A stretch of DNA of 64,000 bases from Sorangiineae bacterium MSr11954 (GTDB lineage Bacteria; Myxococcota_A; Polyangia; Polyangiales; Polyangiaceae): the NCBI GenBank assembly GCA_037157815.1, contig CP089984.1, forward strand, positions 7,120,001-7,184,000, in the 5' to 3' direction. Made by a program: the position numbers and the translations under genes. The notes beneath the pieces are model-generated. The model was not told where the DNA came from and ran no database searches. It saw only the letters and a program-made list of their open reading frames with translations. Of the stretch, positions 16,898-26,267 are shown one piece after another; the first letter of the stretch is position 1, and each line of letters starts with the position of its first letter.

Positions 16898-19189
16898 TTA
16901 CTTCAGACCGTTGTCGACGGCGGTCATGAGCGTACCGGGATCGCCGGACATCTCCCACGCCATCGCGCCGAGCAGCCCCCGGCTCTTGATCCAAGCCGTC
17001 TTCTTCTGGATGGACCAAGGATCGTCGAAGGACCACCACTGCCCGCCGGCGCCGGTGTAGCAATAGGCGGCCACCGACTGCTCGTCGTGCCGGATGGTGC
17101 AATTGGGCACGCTGGAGAGCAGGTTGGCGTAGCCGCGTGTGCCGGCCTCCTCTTGGAACTGACCGGGCGCCGCGCCGTTGGCCGCCTGCCACTCACCGAA
17201 CTTGCCGCCGTCGGTGACCTGCTTCCACCCGCGGCCGTAGAAGGCCAGGCCCACCGTGATCTTGCGCGGGTTCACGCCCGCGTTGGTGTAGACGTTGACC
17301 GCGTCCTCCACGCTGAAGTGGAAGTTGTACGGATCGTCGGCGTCGCGGTAAAGGTTGCCCTGGTGGCCGGTCTGCTTCGGCTCCCACGAGTCATCGCTGC
17401 CGGAGCCGTGGAAGTCGTAGCCTTGCACGTTGAAGATATCGAGCGAGGCCGCGTCGCGGGGCAGATCCCAGCCCGCCTCGATCTTCGCGGGATCGGCCGG
17501 GGTGAAGGCGGTGAGCTGGTAACGCTTGCCGGTCTGCGTGCTGAGCGCGTCGAGCTGCTTGCGGAACTCCGCCAGCAACAGCGCCAGGTTCGCCTTGTCG
17601 TTCGGGCTCACGTGGTTGCCCGCGTGCCCTTCGGCGCCCGGCCACTCCCAGTCCACGTCGATGCCGTCGAAGATGCCGGCGGCGCTGCCCGGGCCGCCCG
17701 CGCCCGCGTACACGGGCAGGTTGCCCTTGATGTACATGTCGACGCACGAGCTCACGAACTTCTTGCGGGAGGCGTCGGTGGCCGCCGCGTCGGAGAAGAA
17801 TTTGGAGTACGTCCAGCCGCCGAGCGAGATCAGCACCTTGAGGTTCGGGAACTTCGCCTTCAACTTGCGCAGCTGGTTGTAGTTGCCGCGCAGCTTCTCC
17901 GAGCCGGTGTCGCCCACGTTGTCGACGGACTGACCCGCCGGGAAGATGCGCGCGTAGTCGGCCTCGGCGTCGCCGGCGCCGTCACCCTGGTTGGGATCTT
18001 GCGGGCCGGGCGTGGTGGCCTTGGTCACGCCGTGGAGGCACGTGAAGTTCACGGGGTCCAAGTTGCCGAACGCGTAGTTGATGTGCGTCAGCTTGGCCGC
18101 CCCGCCGTTGGTGGCCAGGTTGCGCAGGAAGAACTGGCGGCCGTAGATGCCCCACTGCACGAAGTAGCCGACGCGCGCGTAGCCGCTCACGACGTCGGGC
18201 GTGGTCACTTCCACCGGCGCGCTGGCCGTCGACTCGTTGTCGTAGCCGTCGCGGGCCTTCACGGTGAACGCGTACTTGGTGGACGGCGCGAGCCCGGACA
18301 CCTTGGCGGTGGTGCCCGTCACGGTCGCGGAGAGCGTGCCTCCCGTGTACACATCGTAGGCGACCACGCCGGTGTTGTCGGTCGACGCGTTCCAAGCCAA
18401 GGTGGCGCTGCCCGAGTCCACCGCGGTGCTGCGCAGATTGCCCGGCACGGTCGGCGGTTGGGTATCGTCGCTGGGGTTGTTCGTGCGGACCGTGAGCGGC
18501 GCGCTCGCCGGCGATGCGTTGCCCTTGGTGTCCTTGGTGATGACCGTGAACGTGTACTCGGTGTTCGGCGTCAGGCCGGTCACATTGGTGGTGGTGTCGG
18601 TCACGTTGGTGAGGACGGTGCCGCCGCGGAGCACGTCGTAGCCCGCGATGGGACGCGAGCCCGCCTGCGCCGCGTTCCACGCCAGGGTGAGCGTCTTGGT
18701 CGTCTTGACGGTCGCCCGCAGGTTGGTCGGCGCCTGCGGCGGGGTGTCCGGCGTGCCATCGCACGCGGCGTCGTCGATGATGCAACTCGACGGCGTGGCC
18801 GAGGAGCTGAGTCGGAACGTCGGGCTATAGGGATAGGTGGAGCGCCCCGCTTGGAGCGTATTGATGTAGAACGCCGGGGTCAGGGTGACGTGCGTACCGC
18901 TCTGGCTGATGGTGGCGTGCTCGCCGGCGCTGGCGGTCACTCCAGCCGGCAGATCGAAGGTGATGGCCCACCCCGTCACCGACGCGGTGCTCTTGTTGGT
19001 TACGGTGTATTCGCCGACATTGCCCGTCAGCTTGAAGACGGCGCCGAGCCGGCCCCCCGCCAGCTCCGCAGAAGACCTCGTCGCGGCCGATTTCTCGACG
19101 GCAACGGGATCGTCGCTGGCGGCGCACCCGGCGGCCGCCACGGCCACCGCCACGATGGACGAAGAAACATAAAGTAGAATTTTGGACAC
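16898..19189 (-). CDS. modular GH18 chitinase lipoprotein
   Basis: 763 residues with a GTG start behind GGGAGGAAA. The lipobox AAGC follows an Ala/Val-rich signal. The domain order is: a CBM2-like cellulose/chitin-binding module (about 40-135, with EYTVTNKSTASVTGWAITF), two fibronectin type III domains (about 150-240 and 247-335), and a GH18 catalytic domain (about 340-763). The catalytic signature is DGIDVDWEWP with Glu515 as acid. It should cleave chitin outside the cell by substrate-assisted catalysis. The tail WSFDDPWSIQKKTAWIKSRGLLGAMAWEMSGD is typical of family 18 chitinases. A terminator follows. A smaller GH18 protein with the same kind of binding module is encoded at 44932. Confidence 0.94.
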   Translation of the reverse strand: MSKILLYVSSSIVAVAVAAAGCAASDDPVAVEKSAATRSSAELAGGRLGAVFKLTGNVGEYTVTNKSTASVTGWAITFDLPAGVTASAGEHATISQSGTHVTLTPAFYINTLQAGRSTYPYSPTFRLSSSATPSSCIIDDAACDGTPDTPPQAPTNLRATVKTTKTLTLAWNAAQAGSRPIAGYDVLRGGTVLTNVTDTTTNVTGLTPNTEYTFTVITKDTKGNASPASAPLTVRTNNPSDDTQPPTVPGNLRSTAVDSGSATLAWNASTDNTGVVAYDVYTGGTLSATVTGTTAKVSGLAPSTKYAFTVKARDGYDNESTASAPVEVTTPDVVSGYARVGYFVQWGIYGRQFFLRNLATNGGAAKLTHINYAFGNLDPVNFTCLHGVTKATTPGPQDPNQGDGAGDAEADYARIFPAGQSVDNVGDTGSEKLRGNYNQLRKLKAKFPNLKVLISLGGWTYSKFFSDAAATDASRKKFVSSCVDMYIKGNLPVYAGAGGPGSAAGIFDGIDVDWEWPGAEGHAGNHVSPNDKANLALLLAEFRKQLDALSTQTGKRYQLTAFTPADPAKIEAGWDLPRDAASLDIFNVQGYDFHGSGSDDSWEPKQTGHQGNLYRDADDPYNFHFSVEDAVNVYTNAGVNPRKITVGLAFYGRGWKQVTDGGKFGEWQAANGAAPGQFQEEAGTRGYANLLSSVPNCTIRHDEQSVAAYCYTGAGGQWWSFDDPWSIQKKTAWIKSRGLLGAMAWEMSGDPGTLMTAVDNGLK

Positions 19190-19400
19190 GGATTTCCTCC
19201 CTGGGCTCCTGGCTCACGGCAGGCTTCGATTGCCTTCTCGTTGGCGCCATGTGCTGTTGGGCTGCAACGCAAAGCGTCGCGCGCTCCAACGCAAGGAGTA
19301 TTCCGTCGATGTTCGTGCGCATTCCTTCACGAACGATCGGATTGATCATGCTGCACGCGATCCGGAGAGCCTGATCGCGCCGATCACGGTTGTCGGAGGT

Positions 19401-19778
19401 CTACGCCGGTTCGACGGTGATGGTGACCTTGTCCGGATAGAAAGCCAATCGTTCTTTGATATCCATCACCTCATCGAACGGTGTCTCGTAGCTCCAAACG
19501 GCATTGACAACCGGCCGCGTACCTGCCAGCGAAAAATAGGAGGCATCCCCCTTGAATGGGCAGTGGGTGCGATGGTCCGTACGAACCAACCGTTCCATTT
19601 TCACATCCTGACGCGGCACGTAATACACCGGAGGGTAATTCGCCTCGCGCAACCGGACGGCGCGCACGGTGTCGGCGAGGATCTCTCCGTCGAAGGCGAC
19701 CTTGACGCGGTCCTTCACGGGCTCGACGGTGATGCGGTGCTCGGGGTGGGTCTTGTAACCAGGTCCGCTGTTCGACAT
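19401..19778 (-). CDS. DUF427 family protein
   Basis: 125-residue small cytosolic protein. The motifs VKVAFDGEILADTVRAVRLREANYPPVYYVPRQDV and HCPFKGDASYF belong to the DUF427 (nucleotidyltransferase-unrelated, beta-tent fold) family, whose biochemical role is unknown. The start at 19778 is preceded by AGGTGG. It stands alone between the chitinase and the serine protease, all on the minus strand with clear gaps. Confidence 0.88.
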   Translation of the reverse strand: MSNSGPGYKTHPEHRITVEPVKDRVKVAFDGEILADTVRAVRLREANYPPVYYVPRQDVKMERLVRTDHRTHCPFKGDASYFSLAGTRPVVNAVWSYETPFDEVMDIKERLAFYPDKVTITVEPA

Positions 19779-19955
19779 GGCTACCACCTAGGGTTCCACC
19801 CCCGAATTCGCAATCCGCCGAGCCCGTGAACGCGGCTCCTGCAGCTTGACCGCGCGGCGCGCTTTGACCGCGCTGCCTGCGCTTTGCCGGCTCGGGCTCG
19901 CGCCTCCTACGTCGCTCTTACGTCGTGGCGGGGCTCGCGCTCGAGCCGTTCGGCG

Positions 19956-21286
<1,331 letters not shown>

Positions 21287-23416
21287 ATGGAACGCCGAAC
21301 CGAGCCCGCACCGACTTCGATTTCGCGTCGCAGAAGGGGCGCCGCGCTCGCGGGTGCGACCTTGCTCACGGGCGCCACGTCGTGTGCAAGCTCGCTCGAT
21401 GCGCCGGCGACGGCCAGCATCACGAGGACGGGGACGAGCACCGTGTTGAGCGTGGGCTCGGCGCGGATCGCTCCTCCTTACGAGGTGGAGATTCGCCGCT
21501 CCCCGTTTCAAATCATCACGCGGCGGGGCGGGCAGACGGTGCTCCAAACCACGTCGGTCGGTCCGGCGGCCATCGATCTGGATACCGCTTCGGGTGTCGT
21601 GGGCACCACGGATGTGCGCAATGTGATTTGGCACGGTGGGACGTTGGCCATCGACGTCGCCACCACCGATCCAACCCGAAGCGTTCGTGTCGTGCTCACA
21701 CCCGAGGCGCGCGGCTACCGACTGACCGCGCGTGTCAGCGGAGAGCGCCCGAGCGCGATGGCGTTGCACTACGACATGCCCATATCGGGACACTGGTACG
21801 GCCACGGCGAGACCAAGACCGACAAGGGTGGTCCTTACAAGGAACAAGTGTGGCCGCTCGACGGGGTGGGCGCGCTCGGCGGGCGTCCCTTGGACAAGGC
21901 GTTCGGGCCCGCGTCGTACAATATGGTGGAGCCATTCTGGTTTACGCAAACGGCGGCCGGATTCACGGTGAACACGGCGCGTTTGATGACGGTGTCCATG
22001 GGCGCGGCGCGCGAGAAGGTGGCCGACTTCGCGGTCCACGACAGCGAGAGCATCGAGTCGAGCGTCTTCGTCGGGCGCACGCCGCGCGACGTGTTCGGCG
22101 GCTACCTGGAGATCGCGGGCAAACCCGCGTCGAGCGACGCCACCGATCTGCAATACGAGAAGGTGGTGTGGAACTCGTGGGCGCAGTTCTACGCGTCCGT
22201 CACGCAGAAGGACTTCCTCGACTGGGCGCAGAAGATCCACGAGGCCAAGATCCCGAGCCACACCTTCAGCCTCGACGATGGTTGGATGAGCCACTATGGC
22301 GACTTCACCTGGAACGAGAAGTTCCCCGATCCCAAAGCGATGGTCGATCGCATCCACGCCATGGGGTACCGATTCGGCATTTGGGTCACGCTCTGGATCA
22401 ACCTCGACGCGGACAATTACCGATTTGCGGCCGACCGCGGTTATCTGCTGAAATCGAAAGACGATCCGCGCACGCCCTGCACGGTGACCTGGTGGAACGG
22501 CAAGGCGGGCATCGTCGACCTGGCCAATCCGCAGGCGCGCGAGTGGTATTTGGGGCAGCTCCAGGGGCTGCGCACCAACTTGGGCGTCGACGGCTTCAAG
22601 TTCGATACGCGCTTCTTCGACGAGCGCTGCGCGCCCTACACCCCCGAGCTCACCATGTTCGATTACCAGCGGCTCGGCGCCGACATGGCGCAGCAGTTCG
22701 ATCTGCAGGGCATGGGCATCCGCACGCACTGGACGGGGGCGCAACGCGATGGGTTCGTGATCCGCCAGATCGACAAGGGCACGGGGTGGGACGCGCTGCA
22801 ATCGGCGGTCACGCAGAACCTCGCGCTCGCGACCGTGGGCTATCCGTTCCTGACCACCGATATGATCGGCGGCTCGCTCGATCAACCGGCGCCGAGCAAG
22901 CAGGTGCTGGTGCGCTGGGCGCAAGTGGCCGCGGCCATGCCGCTGATGTACGCGTCGACCTCGCCGCGGGGGGTGCGCGATCCCGTCTCGGGGCGCTGGG
23001 TGCCTTACGACGAGGAGACGGTGCGGCTCTATCGCCAGGCGGTGCGCCTGCACGGCTTGCTCACGCCGTACATCTTGAAGCAGCGGGACCGCGCCATCGA
23101 GGCGGGGGAGCCCATCGTCAAGCCGCTGTTCTTCGACTTTCCGAGCGATGCGGCCAGCTACGATCTCACCGACGAGTGGCTGCTCGGCGACTCCGTGCTC
23201 GCAGCACCGGTGGTGACCGACTCGCTGCAGCGCGACGTGCACCTGCCCGAGGGCAAGTGGTTCGACGTGGCGCGCGGGCGCGAGGTGCGCGGCCCTACGG
23301 ATCTGCGCGCGTACCCGGCGGATCTGGGGACGTTGCCGCTCTTCGTCCGGCTCGGCACCGCGGAGGGCGCCGAGCTCGCGCGTGCGCTGAAGGGCGTACG
23401 CGATTCTACGATGTGA
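21287..23416 (+). CDS. exported GH31 alpha-glucosidase/xylosidase-type enzyme
   Basis: 709 residues, starting at 21287 with AGGAGAA six bases upstream. The N-terminus has a run of arginines and a hydrophobic stretch ending GATSC, so export as a lipoprotein (possibly through Tat) is likely. An N-terminal beta-domain (about 45-270) leads to the GH31 barrel. The landmarks are PSHTFSLDDGWM, the nucleophile Asp440 (DGFKFDTRFF), HWTGAQRDGF and YPFLTTDMIGG, followed by a beta-sandwich C-domain (LPEGKWFDVARGREV). It releases a sugar from alpha-linked oligosaccharides; the exact linkage is unknown. Its last 11 bases overlap the convergent barstar-like gene. Confidence 0.9.
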   Translation: MERRTEPAPTSISRRRRGAALAGATLLTGATSCASSLDAPATASITRTGTSTVLSVGSARIAPPYEVEIRRSPFQIITRRGGQTVLQTTSVGPAAIDLDTASGVVGTTDVRNVIWHGGTLAIDVATTDPTRSVRVVLTPEARGYRLTARVSGERPSAMALHYDMPISGHWYGHGETKTDKGGPYKEQVWPLDGVGALGGRPLDKAFGPASYNMVEPFWFTQTAAGFTVNTARLMTVSMGAAREKVADFAVHDSESIESSVFVGRTPRDVFGGYLEIAGKPASSDATDLQYEKVVWNSWAQFYASVTQKDFLDWAQKIHEAKIPSHTFSLDDGWMSHYGDFTWNEKFPDPKAMVDRIHAMGYRFGIWVTLWINLDADNYRFAADRGYLLKSKDDPRTPCTVTWWNGKAGIVDLANPQAREWYLGQLQGLRTNLGVDGFKFDTRFFDERCAPYTPELTMFDYQRLGADMAQQFDLQGMGIRTHWTGAQRDGFVIRQIDKGTGWDALQSAVTQNLALATVGYPFLTTDMIGGSLDQPAPSKQVLVRWAQVAAAMPLMYASTSPRGVRDPVSGRWVPYDEETVRLYRQAVRLHGLLTPYILKQRDRAIEAGEPIVKPLFFDFPSDAASYDLTDEWLLGDSVLAAPVVTDSLQRDVHLPEGKWFDVARGREVRGPTDLRAYPADLGTLPLFVRLGTAEGAELARALKGVRDSTM

Positions 23417-23801
23417 CGATGCTGATCTCCGTCGGGCGCCCTCGGGTGTACTCCGGCATGGCGAGGGTCTGTGCGATGGAGACCAAGACGTCGAGCGCCG
23501 TCTCGCGATCGGCGGCCGGCTCCATCGCATCGATCCCCGGCCATACGATGACCACGCGGCGCGCGTCCGCCACGTGCAGGCCGCCCCGCAGCGAGTCGAG
23601 GAGCGCGTCCCAGCTTCGGTTGCTGACCAGCGGCGGATCCAAGGGGAGCCCTGCCCGGATGGCGTTGAAGAAACCGTCTCGATCGGTGACGTTCGAGAGC
23701 ACGTAGGCGGCCATACCCGACCTCTTGGCGAGGTCGAGCACGGCGCTCACGTCGAGGTTTTCGAGCCGCACGACGCCCTTCTCGAATTTCTCGAACGTCA
23801 T
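23406..23801 (-). CDS. barstar-like immunity protein
   Basis: 131 residues. The segment NVTDRDGFFNAIRAGLPLDPPLVSNRSWDALLDSLRGGL matches barstar family proteins, which bind and block barnase-type RNases; the conserved W-D pair (SWDALLDSL) sits at the toxin-binding helix region. It starts nine bases after the stop codon of the RNase-tipped toxin gene on the same strand, the expected toxin-then-immunity order. It should act in the cytosol to protect the producer. Its 3' end overlaps the GH31 gene tail to tail by 11 bases. Confidence 0.85.
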   Translation of the reverse strand: MTFEKFEKGVVRLENLDVSAVLDLAKRSGMAAYVLSNVTDRDGFFNAIRAGLPLDPPLVSNRSWDALLDSLRGGLHVADARRVVIVWPGIDAMEPAADRETALDVLVSIAQTLAMPEYTRGRPTEISIVTS

Positions 23802-23810
23802 CGCAGGACC

Positions 23811-25391
23811 TCAGAGTGTGCCGGGGAGCTTGACGAACGCCGGCGGACCGTGATCGCCGTAGTGCGTATTCGAATAGTAGATATCTCCCGTGGCCGTGTC
23901 GACGACGATGCGCCGGCTGCCCGCGGATTTGTCCCCGTACTCAGCCGGAACGCGGTACTCGCGGTAGGGCGGGTCGCCGGGGTTCTTGAGGGGCAAATCG
24001 CCGGCCTTGTTCTGGAACGGAACGCCCCACTGGTCGCCTTGAACACCCGACGGCTGCTTGCCGTTGCGGATCTGATCGAGCGTATCTTGAATGCGCTGCG
24101 GCTCGGAGTCCTGCGGGTTCTTCTTGGCTTCCGCCTCTTTCTTGTTGGCCTCGTTCCTCGCGTCGTCCGCTTCCTTGCGCGCCTTGTCGGCTTGATCCTT
24201 CATGCGGTCTTCCGACGCCTGCGGGATCTTCGGGTTGGTCTTCCGCTTCTCTTTGAGGTCCTCGTACTTCTTGTCCGCGAGGTTGGCGAGGTCCTCTTTT
24301 CGCTTGGCCTCGGCCGCGGCCGCGGCGGCCTCCTGCTCCTTCTTGTACGCATCTTGGACCGCGGGACTGGTCGTGGACGGCGGCGTATACGACGGGGGCG
24401 GCGTCTTGCCAGGGGCCACCGAGCCCGGGGTGCCCCCTGCCGGGAGCGGCGGGTTCTGATACCCCGGCGGAAGCGGCGGTGGCGAGTACCCCGGCGGCGG
24501 AGTCCACGGGGTCACTGGCCCGGTCGGCGTTCCTCCCGTACCACCCGTTCCTCCGGTGCCGCCCGTACCGCCGGTGCCGCCCGTACCACCGGTGCCCCCC
24601 GTACCGCACCCGGTCTGATTGTGCACCCACACGGCCGAGTGGCCGACGAAGTACGTGTGGTCGACATCGACCTCGAAGTTGTAAACGGGCGCCTCTTGCT
24701 CGATGGGCACCACCTTGCGCACGCGGACCTCGCGCCCGGCGCGATCGATCAGCGTTTCGCCGGCAGGGAGCTCGCCGGCAGGGACCCAGCCGCCGATGCT
24801 GGCCGCGAAGAACAGGTGGTCCGGCGTGGAGCGGATCGTCTCGCGCTCGGCCTCGACCGTTTCGATCTGAACGTCGACCAGCGAGGGCGCCGGCCGCACG
24901 AAGGTGGTCACGATGCGATGCACGCTGGCCGCGCTGTCCGACGCATTGCGCGCGAACACCATATCGCCGGCCTTCAGGCTCTCGATGGGCCTCTCGCCGG
25001 AGGGCGTGGCGACCATCGTGCCCGCGACGAAGCACGCTCCCGGAGCTTCACACACCCCGCCCGCGCAGCTCCCAGGCGTGCCGCCGCCGGTACCCGGCGT
25101 CCCCCCACCCGTCCCGGAACCGGGCGCGCCCGAGCCACCGAGGAGGGTCGCGGTCGCCGATTGCGTGGTGAGGCCGGTGTTTCGCCCCAGCAGGCGGAAC
25201 CCCATGCCGACGAGGAGAAGAATCGCCCCCAGAAGAAGCGCGTACTCGACCGCCGAGACGCCCCGTCGATCGCGAAGGAGGTGCACGAACGAAGCGAAGG
25301 GTGAAGGAGCGCGCAGAGAAGACTGAGAAGGAGCAGTACCCAGGCGCGTGCCATCTCGTCGGGGTGCCGCCTTACATTGCTGTGAGGCCAT
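23811..25391 (-). CDS. polymorphic toxin: type IVb pilin-like N-terminus, Hint domain, RNase Sa/barnase-like tip
   Basis: 526 residues in four parts. (1) Residues about 40-70 read like a Flp/Tad prepilin: RRG at 42-44, then VSAVEY with Glu49-Tyr50, followed by a hydrophobic helix; the G-x4-EY pattern is the prepilin peptidase site. (2) A Hint autoprocessing domain at about 119-258 with Cys120, a TPDH block and the terminal His257-Asn258. (3) A GGT-rich repeat (261-287), Pro-rich stretch and a charged, coiled-coil-like segment (about 345-430). (4) A C-terminal RNase at about 435-526 like RNase Sa/barnase, with Glu478 (YREYRV), Arg493/494 (GSRRIV) and His510 (NTHYGDH). Self-cleavage after Asn258 could free the RNase. 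A barstar-like gene follows after nine bases. The ATG at 25391 gives a long leader; a later start cannot be excluded. Confidence 0.88.
   Translation of the reverse strand: MASQQCKAAPRRDGTRLGTAPSQSSLRAPSPFASFVHLLRDRRGVSAVEYALLLGAILLLVGMGFRLLGRNTGLTTQSATATLLGGSGAPGSGTGGGTPGTGGGTPGSCAGGVCEAPGACFVAGTMVATPSGERPIESLKAGDMVFARNASDSAASVHRIVTTFVRPAPSLVDVQIETVEAERETIRSTPDHLFFAASIGGWVPAGELPAGETLIDRAGREVRVRKVVPIEQEAPVYNFEVDVDHTYFVGHSAVWVHNQTGCGTGGTGGTGGTGGTGGTGGTGGTGGTPTGPVTPWTPPPGYSPPPLPPGYQNPPLPAGGTPGSVAPGKTPPPSYTPPSTTSPAVQDAYKKEQEAAAAAAEAKRKEDLANLADKKYEDLKEKRKTNPKIPQASEDRMKDQADKARKEADDARNEANKKEAEAKKNPQDSEPQRIQDTLDQIRNGKQPSGVQGDQWGVPFQNKAGDLPLKNPGDPPYREYRVPAEYGDKSAGSRRIVVDTATGDIYYSNTHYGDHGPPAFVKLPGTL
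24532..24606. repeat. 9/18-bp in-frame tandem repeat encoding the GGT linker of the toxin
   Basis: About eight alternating units of CCGCCCGTA and CCGCCGGTG (plus-strand reading) code for consecutive Gly-Gly-Thr triplets between the Hint domain and the Pro-rich stalk. The synonymous changes between units show drift after expansion. Confidence 0.8.
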
Positions 25392-25613
25392 TATTTCTCT
25401 CTATGCGGTGTCCCGCGCCAGAGAGCAATTGCTTTCGGGGGAGACATATGCACTCGTCCACGAACACGAACGGGTTCACCGCGTCATTTTCCCTGTTTTG
25501 CGGGGCGAATGCCGGGCTCGGCGGATGGCCTTCGGCGGGCTTGGCGGGGCCCCCGCGCGCGCCTCGGGTGGCCCTCGTCGAACGCGACGTGGTACACGTC
25601 ACCGCCACGTTGC

Positions 25614-26039
25614 ATGATCAGCCGTGTCCGTGAGGTAGGTCGCCTCATCGAGCTACGATACGTCCTTCCGATTCAATTGGCCGATCTCGACGAGAGGGCC
25701 CTCGCGAGCTGGATCCAGCTCCTCGAATCGGTGCCTCGCCCTGTCGTATGCATCGACGTACGCGACGCAAGCGTCCTCTCCCCGGAGCTCGCCGACCGCC
25801 TCGCGGTGCTGATGGATCGCACCCGCGGTCTCTTCGCGCGCGCCGCCGAGATCGTGTCTCCGTCCACCAGCCGCACCTTCCTCCTACAGCTCGATCGCAT
25901 CGCCCGACAGACCGCCGATCCCGCGCGCCGCATCTTCACCGATCCGCGCGACGCCATCGCCTGGCTCGACGAAGTGCTCGAGCCCGACGAGCGCGCCCGC
26001 CTTCGCGCCTTTCTCGCCCGCCGCAACCGCCGCGCATAA
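25614..26039 (+). CDS. small protein with STAS/SpoIIAA-like character
   Basis: 141-residue cytosolic protein, probably starting at 25614 (MISRVREVGRLIELRY). The pattern PRPVVCIDVRDASVLSPELADRLAVLMDR resembles the STAS/SpoIIAA-like fold used in partner-switch and lipid-binding proteins; the end is rich in Arg. The match is weak and I would not assign a role. The gene is divergent from the toxin gene with about 220 bases between them, and lies upstream of the mutase operon in the same direction. Confidence 0.5.
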   Translation: MISRVREVGRLIELRYVLPIQLADLDERALASWIQLLESVPRPVVCIDVRDASVLSPELADRLAVLMDRTRGLFARAAEIVSPSTSRTFLLQLDRIARQTADPARRIFTDPRDAIAWLDEVLEPDERARLRAFLARRNRRA

Positions 26040-26267
26040 GGCCCAGCGGTCGCTCGCACAGCAAAGATGCACCTCAGCGCGGGCAGAGCTCGCGACGAAC
26101 GACTGTGACGCGGACACCGCGGCCGGATCATCGCGCGGCTCGTCTTGTCGAAGCCGAAGAATTCTGCGATTCCATCGTGCTAGGGCTATCTTGTTGCTGC
26201 CCCTAACGTCTCGCCTGGTGCGCCCTTGGCGCTCTGATGTCAACGATGCTCTGACCCCGTGAAAACC

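Noticed and set aside
24532-24606. CRISPR-like short repeats
   Set aside because: Units are contiguous 9/18-mers without spacers and encode an in-frame Gly-Gly-Thr linker of the toxin.
26040-26267. Cobalamin riboswitch before the B12 mutase operon
   Set aside because: No recognisable B12-box sequence could be seen by eye; a covariance search would be needed before claiming one.
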